Source of the DNA: Blastopirellula marina DSM 3645 | GTDB taxonomy: Bacteria > Planctomycetota > Planctomycetia > Pirellulales > Pirellulaceae | Direction: 5' to 3' | Length of the DNA stretch: 64,000 nucleotides | NCBI RefSeq assembly: GCF_000153105.1 | Contig: NZ_CH672376.1 | Span: 1,406,838 to 1,470,837 of the forward strand | Shown here: positions 55,198 to 64,000 of the stretch, piece by piece | How positions within the stretch are numbered: position 1 is the first letter of the stretch | Layout of the letters: each line of letters opens with the position of its first letter | The notes under the pieces: model-generated | What the model saw: the letters and a program-made list of their open reading frames with translations, nothing else | What the model was told of the DNA's origin: nothing | Database searches by the model: none | Translations under genes and position numbers: made by a program

Positions 55198-57114
55198 CTA
55201 GGCGTCGATCCACTCGCGCTGCCATAGCTCGAGCACGAGCAGCGCCCAGAGCCGGGCGCTATGGTCGAATTGCCCCGCCATGTGTTCGTCGAGCAACTGG
55301 CGGACCGTTTCTTCGCGGAAGAGTCCGCGGCTGAGCGCTTTTTCGGACAACAGCGAATCGATCAGCAGTTCTTTCAGCTCGTGCCGGAACCAATAGTCCA
55401 GCGGCACGCCGAAGCCCATCTTGGGGCGATCCCAAATCTGCGCCGGCAGTCGATCGCCAAAGACCTTGCGTAGGATCTGTTTTCCGCGTCCTCGTTGATA
55501 CTTGCGGCCAATCGGCAATGCGGCCGCAAATTCGACCAGGCGATAGTCAAGAAACGGCTGCCGGCATTCGAGCCCATGCGCCATCGACGCGATGTCGACC
55601 TTGCAGTTTAAGTCGCACGGTAAATAGGTCGTCAGATCGGCCAACGAAGCGCAGGTGATCGCGTCCCGTTTGCCGCAACGTCGCCAGGCCGATTTTAGAA
55701 AGTCAAATGGATCGCTATCGGACAATTGCGCGACAAACGCGTCGGTGTATAACTGCCCGCGACGCGTCTCGTTGAAAATACTGACCCAATCGAGATAGCG
55801 CCGCTCCGGAGCCATCGCGATCGCTTCGGCGAAACGTTTCGCTTGCCGCATTCGCGACTTTTGACGTCCGCTGGACGGCAGCTGTTGCCAGAGTTTGGCG
55901 CCCAGCACGCGTTTCAGCGGGCCCAAGCGATCGATCATCGCTCCCAGACCCACCGCTCGATAGCGACGATAGCCTGCAAATAATTCGTCTCCTCCGTCAC
56001 CGCTGAGCGCAACGGTTACTTCGGCTCGAGTTTGTTGCGAGACGTACCAGGTCGGAATCGCAGAGCTGTCGGCCATCGGCTCGTCGTAGTGCCAAATCAG
56101 TTTTGGCAAGATTTCGAGCGCGCTGGGGGTGACTTGAAACTCGTGATGCTCGGTTCCTAGGTGCTCAGCGACCTGGCGTGCGAAACTGGTCTCGTCATAT
56201 TCCTTCTGCGGAAAGCCGATCGAGAATGTTTTCACCGGGCGATCGCTCTGTCTTTGCATCGACGAGACGACCAACGACGAATCGACGCCGCCAGAGAGAA
56301 ACGCGCCCAACGGCACGTCGGCTTGCATTCGCAGCCGGACTGCGTCGTCAAACAGTTCGCGCAGTTCGGCGTCTTGCAGCGCGGCGGGGCGGCGATCTTC
56401 GTGCGTGAAGTCTGGTTTCCAGTACCGCTCGACATGCAGACCTGCGTCGCTAAAAACCGCCAACTCGCCAGGCGCCAACTTCTTGATCCCTTTCAAGATG
56501 GTGTTGGGATGCGGCACGTATTGGTAAGTCAGGTACTCGTCGATCGCGGTCGGATCGATTTCGCGCGGTACGTCTGGCAGCGCCAGCAACGTCTTTAGTT
56601 CGCTTCCAAATACGATCCGCCCAGCGTGATGGTAGTAATAGAGCGGCTTCTGCCCTAGTCGATCGCGCCCCAATACCAAACGTCGCTCGCGAAGATCCCA
56701 GATCGCGATCGCGAACATTCCGTTGAAGTGACGAAAGCAATCGGGCCCTTCGTCTTCGTACAGGTGGACGATCGTCTCGGTGTCGCTATGCGTTCGGAAC
56801 GTATGTCCGGCCCCTTCGAGCCGACCACGCAGCGCGGCGAAGTTGAAGATCTCGCCGTTGAAGATGGTCCAGACGGTTTCATCTTCATTGGCCAGCGGTT
56901 GTTTGCCGCCGGCAAGATCGATGATGGAGAGTCGGCGATGCCCTAGCGCGACCCCGGGAACCGCGGGATAGGGATTTCGATTTTCTAGCTCACGATGCAG
57001 ATAGCCGGCGTCGTCGGGGCCGCGATGCGAAATGCAGTCGGTCATGCGCCGCAGCGCCTCGGCCGAAACCGCCAATTGTGGATCGGTCCATGCCGCCCCG
57101 GTGATGCCGCACAC
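55198..57114 (-). CDS. asnB: Asparagine synthase (glutamine-hydrolysing)
   Basis: A 638-residue amidotransferase. The N-terminal glutaminase has nucleophile Cys2 (MCGITG) and FNGEIFNF; the synthetase half has ATP-binding SGGVDSS (274-280) and GDGGDELFAGY. The class makes asparagine from aspartate, but related proteins amidate sugars or peptides and often lie in polysaccharide clusters. No glycosyltransferases are near, so asparagine synthesis is the default. Start by the required Cys2. Confidence 0.9.
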   Translation of the reverse strand: MCGITGAAWTDPQLAVSAEALRRMTDCISHRGPDDAGYLHRELENRNPYPAVPGVALGHRRLSIIDLAGGKQPLANEDETVWTIFNGEIFNFAALRGRLEGAGHTFRTHSDTETIVHLYEDEGPDCFRHFNGMFAIAIWDLRERRLVLGRDRLGQKPLYYYHHAGRIVFGSELKTLLALPDVPREIDPTAIDEYLTYQYVPHPNTILKGIKKLAPGELAVFSDAGLHVERYWKPDFTHEDRRPAALQDAELRELFDDAVRLRMQADVPLGAFLSGGVDSSLVVSSMQRQSDRPVKTFSIGFPQKEYDETSFARQVAEHLGTEHHEFQVTPSALEILPKLIWHYDEPMADSSAIPTWYVSQQTRAEVTVALSGDGGDELFAGYRRYRAVGLGAMIDRLGPLKRVLGAKLWQQLPSSGRQKSRMRQAKRFAEAIAMAPERRYLDWVSIFNETRRGQLYTDAFVAQLSDSDPFDFLKSAWRRCGKRDAITCASLADLTTYLPCDLNCKVDIASMAHGLECRQPFLDYRLVEFAAALPIGRKYQRGRGKQILRKVFGDRLPAQIWDRPKMGFGVPLDYWFRHELKELLIDSLLSEKALSRGLFREETVRQLLDEHMAGQFDHSARLWALLVLELWQREWIDA

Positions 57115-57211
57115 GCGCTAGTTCGCCTTGATGGGGATCGTGAAAATGAAAGGAGCCCTTATTTTAATCGGGCTTTGCCAGGCGACTAGCAGCAGAAAAA
57201 TCGAGGGAAAA

Positions 57212-58501
57212 TCAACGTTTGAGACTTACGCAGACGATTTCCTGGTCATTTCGAACAAAAACGTGCCGACCAGCGAACGCCGGATGCGCCCAGGTCACCC
57301 CGCCGCGACGCGAAAGTTGGGCGGTGGTCGGCTCGATGATTTTCGCTCGATCGATTTCGTCGAAACCCTGTTTCGACAGTTTGGCGATGATCAGCTCTCC
57401 CATTTCATTGAAGAGCCAAAAGAGCGGGCCATTCTGAACAAAATGTATGTTGCTCCAGCGGTTGGGGGGAGTCGCCGTCAAATCGGTCCAGATGCGATCG
57501 CCGGTCTGCGGATCGAGACAGCGCAGCTCACCATGACTGTCGCAGCCATAGATGACGCCTGGCAAAAAGACCGGCGTGCTGATGATCGACTGCAACGCGT
57601 CGGTATCGCGCTCGCTGCGGCCGACGCGTAGCCATACCTTTTCGACGGTCGGTTTGTTTTGATGCAGCCGTAACATCAGTGCGCCATCGTAGAAGTCGGT
57701 CAAGAACAAGCGATCTCCCTGCACGACCGGCGTAGAAATGCCGATCGGCATGTTTCTCGGCGGCCAAGCGAATCGCCAAAAGACTTTCCCATTTTTGGGA
57801 TCGATGCCGGCGACGCTATCGCCGGTCCAGCAAACGACGACATCTTCACCGGCCTGCTTGATCAAGATCGGCGCCGAATAGCCGGCGCGATCGTCGAGCG
57901 CGCGCCATTCTTCTGCGCCGGTTTTCGTATTCAAAGCGACAATGCAGGCGCCGTCCGCTCCGCCGATCTGCAAGATCAGGCGATCGCGGTAAACCAGGGG
58001 CGCCGCGGCGATGCCCCAGTCAGGCATGCGAATCTTTAACTCGGTATTCAGATCGCGCTGCCAGAGGATCGCGCCGCTCGCCGCGTCAAAGCAAAACAGA
58101 TTGCCCATCGTGCCAAGCGCGAAGGCGCTGCCGTTGTCGATCGTCACGCTGGCCCGGGGGCCTGCTTGATAGCCAACGCCCACGTATGGGCAGTCGTACT
58201 CATGCGACCAGAGTTTCTCGCCGGATCGTTCGTCGAAGCAATGAACGCGTTCGATTTGCTTCGGTTCGACCAAGCGATCGGTGACATAGACTTTGCCGGC
58301 GGCGACGGTCGGCCCGCTATAGCCAGAGCCGATGGGCGCTCGCCATTTGACTTCGGGCCCTTCCGCCGGAAACTTGCGTAAGATGCGATCCTCGCGCCAG
58401 ACGCCGTCTCGATTTTCACCGCGCCACTGCGGCCAATCGTCGCCCAGGGCAGGGGAGACGATCGCCAGACACGCACCCAGGAGCAACCAATTGATACGCA
58501 T
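57212..58501 (-). CDS. Secreted PQQ-like beta-propeller protein
   Basis: A 429-residue exported protein: signal peptide WLLLGACLAIVSPALG, then DWPQWRGENRDGVWRE, the standard opening of planctomycete PQQ/BamB-like propellers, followed by about seven blades (for example YVTDRLVEPKQIERVHCFDE, LFCFDAASGAILWQRDLN). Members often occur next to sulfatase or cytochrome genes; it may bind a quinone-type cofactor or be structural. The ATG at 58501 is chosen over a frame to 58582 for its signal peptide. It is the last of three same-strand genes (38 bases after the DUF1549 gene). Confidence 0.85.
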   Translation of the reverse strand: MRINWLLLGACLAIVSPALGDDWPQWRGENRDGVWREDRILRKFPAEGPEVKWRAPIGSGYSGPTVAAGKVYVTDRLVEPKQIERVHCFDERSGEKLWSHEYDCPYVGVGYQAGPRASVTIDNGSAFALGTMGNLFCFDAASGAILWQRDLNTELKIRMPDWGIAAAPLVYRDRLILQIGGADGACIVALNTKTGAEEWRALDDRAGYSAPILIKQAGEDVVVCWTGDSVAGIDPKNGKVFWRFAWPPRNMPIGISTPVVQGDRLFLTDFYDGALMLRLHQNKPTVEKVWLRVGRSERDTDALQSIISTPVFLPGVIYGCDSHGELRCLDPQTGDRIWTDLTATPPNRWSNIHFVQNGPLFWLFNEMGELIIAKLSKQGFDEIDRAKIIEPTTAQLSRRGGVTWAHPAFAGRHVFVRNDQEIVCVSLKR

Positions 58502-58539
58502 CCAACGAATCCCTTCGTAGCGACCTGGGGCCGCCGTGA

Positions 58540-61500
58540 CTAACGGTTGAACAAAAAGGCAGGACTGTTGATCAACGCCCAAGCCAAGTCTTGCACGCCG
58601 GTCAAGCGTTGATTCTTCTCCAGTTCGGCGAGTTTCGCAACCTTAACTTGCATTTCTTTCAGGCGACCATCGCGTGATCGATAGAACTCGGTCAGCTTTT
58701 TCGTCTGTTCTTCGGTCCGCTCGGCCGCGGCGAGCGCCAAGATCTCTTGGATCTCTGGCGGCAGGTTGCTTTTCAAGTGCAGCGGCCGAGGGCTGGTCGT
58801 GACGGAAACGCGGAACTTGCCCAGCAGGTGCGTCCCATCGGGATATTGGAAGTTCATCCGCACCGCCAGATTGGTTCCCTCGGCGAATCCCGCGTCATCG
58901 GCCGTTTCAAAGATCGCGACGTGCGGCACGTTGAACTCAGGACTTACCGCCCAACCGCTGGCCGGGTTGTTGTCGATCGCTGCGCGTACGTCCCAACCTT
59001 GTTGCGAAAAATCGGCTTCGCCGCCGGTTAGCGGCACGTCGACCGTTTGGGCGGCGTCTGTGGCGCTGGTCGCGGCGACTTTCAGTTCGCTCAAGACAAA
59101 GTTGCCATTTTTGGCGCGACCTGGACCGCCAGCAGGCAAACTAGATTCGGCCAGCGCCTCGATTCGAATTCCGGTGACGCCGGTCAGATCGGTCGGAAAG
59201 AGAAGTTCGTATTCGTCTTTCGCCAGCGCACCTGAAACAACGATCGACTGATCCTCCAGCGATTTGAACTCGGCGCCAATGGTTGACTTCATCGCGGCGG
59301 CGGTCAGCGGCGTCCACTCTGGCGTGCGGGCCGAGCTTGCTTCCCACTCTGGCATTTTGGCCATCAGGTCGGCTTCGTAGGTGGCCAACTCTTGCTGCGC
59401 CTCTTCGTAGTCGCCGATCGATTCGTGCAATGTGCGAATCGCCAGGTCGCGCTCTTCGGCCGTCGGCTTGCGGGCATAGAATCGCAGGAAGAGCTCTTCG
59501 ATCAGCTGCTCGTCATCCGGCGTCTCCAGCGTCAGCTTGGTTAGTTCGCTGTTGGGATCGGCGATCGCGTCAGCGATGGTCGGACCGTTCACCAACTTCA
59601 TCACCGGGCCCAGCATCACGCCGCCAGAGCGTTCGCATTCGCACGAGCTTTCTCGCGGCGGGCGCCCAAAATCGTCGAGAAACGGAATACGAGCCGACAC
59701 GTCAGGCAATTGCATCGCGCGAAATCCGGTCGGTACGCCGGGCAACTTGGCCGCGCTGCCGGTCGCCAAGTGAATCGAATCGAACAGCACTTCGGCCGGG
59801 AGGCGGCGGGGCAGAGCGTGCGAATAGTTAATGCCGTCGTCATCGTTCCAACGGTTGGTTTCGACCGAATGCTGATAGACGCGCGACTTGCAGATGCGGC
59901 GGAGCATTACCTGCATGTCAAAATCGCTCTCGAGAAACTCTTGCGTCAAGCGATCGAGCAACTGCGGGTTGGCGGCCGGATTGCCGGCGCGAATGTCGTC
60001 GATCGGTTCAATGATGCCGACGCCAAACAGATAGCCCCAAAGTCGATTGACGTAACTCTTGGCGAAGTATTGATTCTCGGGCGAGATCATCCAGTCGGCC
60101 AGCTTCTCGCGGCGGCTGTCAGCGTCTGCGACCAGTTCGTTCTGGTACGGAAATTCGGGAGGCGCCACATTGCCGGTGAGCAAGTGCTTCACTTCGCCAG
60201 ACCCGGTGTCGTAAATCACTTCGACCAGCGGTTGGGCGCCTTCGACCGCCGTGCCGCCGATCCGCTGACCGGCGAAATGCTTGTCTTCTTTGCGACCGAC
60301 TTGGGCGAAGAAAGCCGAGAGCTGGTAGTACTGGCTTTGCGTCCAGCGCTCGAACGGATGGTCATGGCATTTGTTGCAATTGAAACGGACCGCCAAAAAG
60401 AGCTGCGTCGTGTTCTCCATCGCGCCTTCCGGATCGCGGAGGATCTTGTAGTAAGAGCTGGGGGGATTGTCGATGTTCGAGCCGGATGCGGTCAGGATCT
60501 CGTGGACGAACTGATCATACGGTTTGTTCTCGGCGATCGATTCTTTGATCCAATCGCGGAACGCATGAACGCCGGGCTCACCCAGGAACTTCTCGTTCAC
60601 CTGCAGCAAGTCGGCCCACTTGTTGGTCCAAAATTCGATAAACGGCGCGCTGCCGATCAGACGATCGACCAACGCTTCACGCTTGGCCTGAGTCGCGGTC
60701 GTATCGGCCAGAAATGCTTTCACGTCCTCGGACGTCGGCGGCAATCCGGTCAGGTCGAGATAAACGCGGCGGATGAACTCTTCATCGGTGCACAGTCCGC
60801 TGGGCAGCACTTTGACGCGCTGCAACTTGTCGTACACCAGTTCGTCCACATAGCTCTCGGTCGGCGGATTGGTCCACTCAAAGCCGCTGCGATCGCCCAT
60901 GACGGTGACCGTCGTTGCGGCGTAGGCGCCGTCAAACCGCGCGAGCACCGCCGATTCGCCGCGCCGCAGCAGCGACAACACGCCGTAGGCGTCGGCCACG
61001 GCGACTTCGATATTGCCGCTTTCGATAAATGCGTCGGCGGTGACGTCTTTGGTCGTACCGTCCGCATAGTTGGCGAGAATTACAAACTGCTGCTTCATCT
61101 TGGGCAGCGGAATGACCGGGTTTTTCGGCAGGATCTCGATCGAGGTAACTTTCGGCGATTCGAGATTCAGTTTCACGCCGCCTGCGATCCAGTTGCGCAA
61201 GATTTCGTAACGGCGGTCGCCGGGCTTGGTCAGTTGACCGCCGACATGCGGGATGGCGCCGCTCGATTTGAGCAGCATCAAGCTTTGATCAGGCGCCGCG
61301 CGATTGAAACGACGACCGGCGACATCGTCGACCAGCGCTCGGTGATCGTACAGAGGATCGTAGCCGCGCAGTGACAGCTTGAAGCCATTCTTGCCATCTT
61401 TCGATCCATGGCACGTCCCTTGATTGCAACCCATCTTCGACATCGCGGGATTCACATCGCGGACATAGTCGGCATGAACTTCCCCTTCCAGGTTACGCAC

Positions 61501-61836
61501 GCTGACCGGCACGCTGACGTCTTGATCGGCGTACTTCAAAACCAGTTGCGTCTCGCCGTCGGCCACCGGAGAAACGAGTCCATTGGGCGTGATTTTGAAC
61601 TGCGTCGATTCATCTTGCCGTTCGACGACGCGGGTCAGGTCGACGATCTCGCCTGAGTCGAGCGTGCCGGTGACCAGCACCTGGGCGTAGGCGAAAGGAG
61701 AATCGAGTTCGATCCGCTCGGGCCAAACGTCAACTTTGACCAGGCGCTTCCCGGCGGGGATCGTATTCTCGGCGCGTATCGAACCGAGCGACACGGCGAG
61801 CGCGAGCAACAGGCTAAGTAAGATTCGCGAAATCAT
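58540..61836 (-). CDS. DUF1549/DUF1553 cytochrome-type protein
   Basis: A 1098-residue exported protein: signal peptide, two beta-rich Big-2-like segments, an unusual CX4CH site (Cys137-NQGT-Cys142-His143), DUF1549 (about 325-530) with CNKCHDHPFE (Cys487, Cys490, His491) and the family text VYLDLTGLPPT and DPEGAMENTTQLFLAVRF, then DUF1553 (about 600-850) with NRLWGYLFGVGIIEPIDD and LALVINSPAFLFNR-like C-terminus. These large proteins are a hallmark of planctomycetes and are thought to take part in periplasmic electron transfer or polysaccharide use. It lies between the WD40/cytochrome gene and the propeller gene. Confidence 0.9.
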   Translation of the reverse strand: MISRILLSLLLALAVSLGSIRAENTIPAGKRLVKVDVWPERIELDSPFAYAQVLVTGTLDSGEIVDLTRVVERQDESTQFKITPNGLVSPVADGETQLVLKYADQDVSVPVSVRNLEGEVHADYVRDVNPAMSKMGCNQGTCHGSKDGKNGFKLSLRGYDPLYDHRALVDDVAGRRFNRAAPDQSLMLLKSSGAIPHVGGQLTKPGDRRYEILRNWIAGGVKLNLESPKVTSIEILPKNPVIPLPKMKQQFVILANYADGTTKDVTADAFIESGNIEVAVADAYGVLSLLRRGESAVLARFDGAYAATTVTVMGDRSGFEWTNPPTESYVDELVYDKLQRVKVLPSGLCTDEEFIRRVYLDLTGLPPTSEDVKAFLADTTATQAKREALVDRLIGSAPFIEFWTNKWADLLQVNEKFLGEPGVHAFRDWIKESIAENKPYDQFVHEILTASGSNIDNPPSSYYKILRDPEGAMENTTQLFLAVRFNCNKCHDHPFERWTQSQYYQLSAFFAQVGRKEDKHFAGQRIGGTAVEGAQPLVEVIYDTGSGEVKHLLTGNVAPPEFPYQNELVADADSRREKLADWMISPENQYFAKSYVNRLWGYLFGVGIIEPIDDIRAGNPAANPQLLDRLTQEFLESDFDMQVMLRRICKSRVYQHSVETNRWNDDDGINYSHALPRRLPAEVLFDSIHLATGSAAKLPGVPTGFRAMQLPDVSARIPFLDDFGRPPRESSCECERSGGVMLGPVMKLVNGPTIADAIADPNSELTKLTLETPDDEQLIEELFLRFYARKPTAEERDLAIRTLHESIGDYEEAQQELATYEADLMAKMPEWEASSARTPEWTPLTAAAMKSTIGAEFKSLEDQSIVVSGALAKDEYELLFPTDLTGVTGIRIEALAESSLPAGGPGRAKNGNFVLSELKVAATSATDAAQTVDVPLTGGEADFSQQGWDVRAAIDNNPASGWAVSPEFNVPHVAIFETADDAGFAEGTNLAVRMNFQYPDGTHLLGKFRVSVTTSPRPLHLKSNLPPEIQEILALAAAERTEEQTKKLTEFYRSRDGRLKEMQVKVAKLAELEKNQRLTGVQDLAWALINSPAFLFNR

Positions 61837-61887
61837 AAAAGCGTTTCCTTGCCGGGGGATAATAGCGCCGTGAGAACGTCGGAAAAT

Positions 61888-63282
61888 CTAGTTTGCCGCA
61901 GCCGCCGGAGCGGCCAGCGGGACGGCCGAAAACTGACGCACCAGCGTACCGTCTTTGACCAGGTTAATGCGAACGACGCCGTCAAATCCGACCGAAGCCA
62001 ACTGCTGCCCATCGGGACTGAAAGCGATCGAATAGACGGCGCCTTGTTGGGCGGCCATCTGACGCAGCAGTTTGCCATCGGCCGTGTTAAACAGATGAAT
62101 CTCGCCGGTTTGGTCGTTGCTGCTGCAAGCGGCGACCAGCGAAGCGTCGGGAGAAAATGCGACATCAAACACGCGGCCCGGCAGCGCCGGAAAGGCGCGA
62201 ATTAAATTGAAGTCGTCGCCGATCTTCCGATCTTTCTCGCGAAACATTTTATAGATCTTGGGGATGCCGTCGGCGCCGCCGATCAGCAGTTGATCTTCGG
62301 TCGGATGACGCATCACGGCGGCGATGCCCCCTTTGAGTGCGCCCGGCGTGATGCTGGTGATGTTGTCAATGAAGCGTTCGGTTTTGACTTCGTACAGTTT
62401 CATTGTCATATCGCGACTGACCGAGACGAGGTGCGAGCCGTCGACCGAGAAGGTCGTATCGAGCGCCCAGTCTTCATGGGCGCCGTTGAACAACACCTGA
62501 TCGCCGGTCTCGGCGTTGAAGACGCGAACCGTGTTGTCGCCGCAACCGACCGAAACTTGTTTACCGTCGGGAGACCAGTTGGCGCCGTAGATCGTGTCGT
62601 ACGAAACCGGAAGCGAATAGGTCAACTCACCGCTCTCCACGTCCCACATTTGCAGTTCGCCCAAGCGACCCGGCGATCCGCCTGCGACGACCAAGCGTTC
62701 GCCATCGGGAGAGAACCGCGCGGATTCTATTCGCTCGGACATGCCGACCAAGCGTTGGGCGACGCCGCTGCCGTCCGCTTTTTGCAGCAACACTTCGTGA
62801 TAGCCGGATACGGCCAGCATGCTGCCGTCGGGGGAGTACTCAATCGAGGTCAGCACCGGCGGCAGTGAATAGACCGGCGGATGATCGTGATCAATCGTGG
62901 GTCGCGTCGAAGCCGGCGTATCATCTTTCGCACCTTGCGAGATCCACAGCGCCAACGTTTGGCGATCGGCGTCGGCCAACGGCTTTTTGCCTTTTGGCAT
63001 TTCGGCTTTGCCTTCGTCCGGCGTGATTAACTCGATCAAATAGCTTTCGTCCGGCTTGCCGGCGACGATTGCAGCGCCGCCGCTTTCACCGCCGGCGATC
63101 AGCTTCTCAAAATCGGTCATGACATAATCGCCCCCTTGCTTGGCCGGCTGATGACAGCCTTGACAGTTGGCCTGGAAGATCGGACGCACGTCACGGAAGT
63201 AACTGACAGTCCGATCTTCTTCCGCCAGCAGAGCGGGGGCGAAGAAGAGGACCAACGAGAATACGAACAGCTTCGATGGCAT
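61888..63282 (-). CDS. Cytochrome c (PSC1-type) and WD40-repeat protein
   Basis: A 464-residue exported protein: signal peptide KLFVFSLVLFFAPALLAE; planctomycete cytochrome C domain with CQGCH (Cys40, Cys43, His44) followed by GGDYVMTDFEKLIAGG and MPKGKKPL; then a seven-bladed WD40 propeller (about 140-455, blades ending IEYSPDGSMLAV, IAFSPDGQQLASV). It is the first of three same-strand genes; the DUF1549 gene starts 51 bases downstream. Probably a redox or scaffold partner of it. Confidence 0.9.
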   Translation of the reverse strand: MPSKLFVFSLVLFFAPALLAEEDRTVSYFRDVRPIFQANCQGCHQPAKQGGDYVMTDFEKLIAGGESGGAAIVAGKPDESYLIELITPDEGKAEMPKGKKPLADADRQTLALWISQGAKDDTPASTRPTIDHDHPPVYSLPPVLTSIEYSPDGSMLAVSGYHEVLLQKADGSGVAQRLVGMSERIESARFSPDGERLVVAGGSPGRLGELQMWDVESGELTYSLPVSYDTIYGANWSPDGKQVSVGCGDNTVRVFNAETGDQVLFNGAHEDWALDTTFSVDGSHLVSVSRDMTMKLYEVKTERFIDNITSITPGALKGGIAAVMRHPTEDQLLIGGADGIPKIYKMFREKDRKIGDDFNLIRAFPALPGRVFDVAFSPDASLVAACSSNDQTGEIHLFNTADGKLLRQMAAQQGAVYSIAFSPDGQQLASVGFDGVVRINLVKDGTLVRQFSAVPLAAPAAAAN

Positions 63283-63684
63283 CGCAACGGATCCTTGTCG
63301 AAAGCGCTGGCTTGTAAGGAGGCTTGGTGAGCAGGCAAGGGAAGGAGCGCCGCCGAGGAAGCGCGGCGCGGAATGACTTACGGTTTATGCTAACCGAAAA
63401 GTTGGCGAGATTGCAAGAATTTCCCGCCCTGGCCAAGGGATCGCGGGGAAGTTTGCCCCCCAGGTACAAAAAAAGGTGCGCCGAAGCGCACCTCAGTAGC
63501 GTGGTTGGCCCCGATAGGGCGGCGCAGCCGTGGGGAGCATCGGTTCCCGGTCGGCGGCGAATGGGCACGCCGGATCAAATTGCCGGGGGAAGCCTCCGCT
63601 TTTTGGATGCCCGCGGCGTGATGCTGCTTGCCGACTTCGTCGGCCCAGATAGCGGAGCGATCTGGGCAAACCTGATTGGCGAAT
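63283..63684. other. Intergenic region with terminator
   Basis: About 400 bases between two minus-strand genes. It contains the terminator of the partial gene on the right (separate entry) and probably the promoter for the cytochrome/WD40 operon. Nothing else found. Confidence 0.4.
63468..63492 (-). terminator. Rho-independent terminator
   Basis: A seven-bp stem GGTGCGC/GCGCACC (63475-63481 with 63486-63492) with a CGAA loop (63482-63485), followed on the minus strand by seven T. It lies about 190 bases past the stop of the gene at 63685. Confidence 0.75.
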
Positions 63685-64000
63685 CTACTTTCGCAGGGTG
63701 ACGCCGGTCATCATCCAGCCGTTTCCTTCGGTGTTGACGAAGAAGCCGCCTGGTCCCAGAAAGGGGGCGACCTGCGCGAAAGGAGGCAGCTTCGATCCGT
63801 CCAACTCTTGCCGGCGAACTTCGTCTTCGTGACCGATGCGCCAGATGCGATTGATCGCTTCGCCCAGCAGCGATTTCGCTTCGGGCATGCGATTGGTGCG
63901 GATCATTTCGTGCGTGACGCGGAACATCTCGTCGGTACGTCCGAATTGAAAAAAGCTGTCCTGGGCCAAGCCCAAATCGGTCAACGCGGCTTTGACGCGC
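63685..64000 (-). CDS. Hypothetical protein, N-terminally cut by the window edge
   Basis: The C-terminal 105 or so residues of a gene that continues past 64000. The visible part (EMIRTNRMPEAKSLLGEA; FLGPGGFFVNTEGNGWMM, ending VTLRK) has a helical region and a short beta segment; no family recognised. A TTG at 63984 could be taken as a start, but the frame is open upstream to the edge. Confidence 0.65.
   Translation of the reverse strand, partial: RVKAALTDLGLAQDSFFQFGRTDEMFRVTHEMIRTNRMPEAKSLLGEAINRIWRIGHEDEVRRQELDGSKLPPFAQVAPFLGPGGFFVNTEGNGWMMTGVTLRK

Noticed and set aside
59710-61374. A 554-codon plus-strand open frame
   Set aside because: It is antisense to the DUF1549/DUF1553 gene; the latter has a signal peptide, heme motifs and family domains, while this frame shows only composition-driven sequence.

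Overview
The window looks like a chromosomal segment of a planctomycete, most likely a member of the Pirellulales (Blastopirellula/Bremerella-like). This is inferred from gene content only: a DUF1559 prepilin-like protein, a DUF1549/DUF1553 cytochrome, several secreted 'PVC-type' propeller and c-type heme proteins, a sulfatase, a VIT/VWA protein, a Flp pilin with an EDGPTAVEYAVML-type N-terminus, and many secreted proteins without recognisable family. No rRNA, tRNA, CRISPR array or replication origin was seen. Coding is dense, on both strands, with moderately high GC. Several good rho-independent hairpins mark transcript ends.

Left third (1-24 kb). A secreted VIT/VWA protein is divergent from a large propeller/HEAT/cytochrome c protein. 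A LysR regulator is divergent from a ferredoxin-type sulfite reductase. Then come a PEGA lipoprotein, a PP2C phosphatase, an LptF/LptG-type permease, and a histidine kinase overlapping or abutting a sigma-54 response regulator. LexA follows with a candidate operator, then a Flp pilin, a methyltransferase, a NagB-PIG-L fusion and PurB.

Middle (24-46 kb). Upstream of purB lies an array of thirteen 38-bp tandem repeats. It is followed by two paralogous secreted proteins and a lipoprotein/DUF1559 pair. Next are fabH divergent from pyrB, and a dihydroorotase homologue that has lost most of its metal ligands, probably a non-catalytic partner of PyrB. An NYN-domain protein, a lysine-rich histone-H1-like protein, a TPR lipoprotein and a methyltransferase follow. 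From 36 to 46 kb the segment looks accessory: a YjfB-like protein, an exonuclease pseudogene, a three-gene secreted oxidoreductase/multiheme/propeller cluster, an ISAs1-type insertion sequence, orphan proteins and gene debris.

Right third (46-64 kb). A sulfatase, an LRR-like anchored protein, cysS (with a KMSRS variant and a lineage-type insertion), ispF, and an ABC-2 exporter whose first permease is broken by a single-base deletion. Then asnB, and on the minus strand a run of three secreted proteins (WD40/cytochrome, DUF1549/DUF1553, PQQ-like propeller). A truncated gene runs off the right edge.

For follow-up I would put first the degenerate dihydroorotase beside PyrB, then the 38-bp array, the multiheme cluster and the frameshifted permease. 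All family names rest on motifs read by eye; no database search was run.
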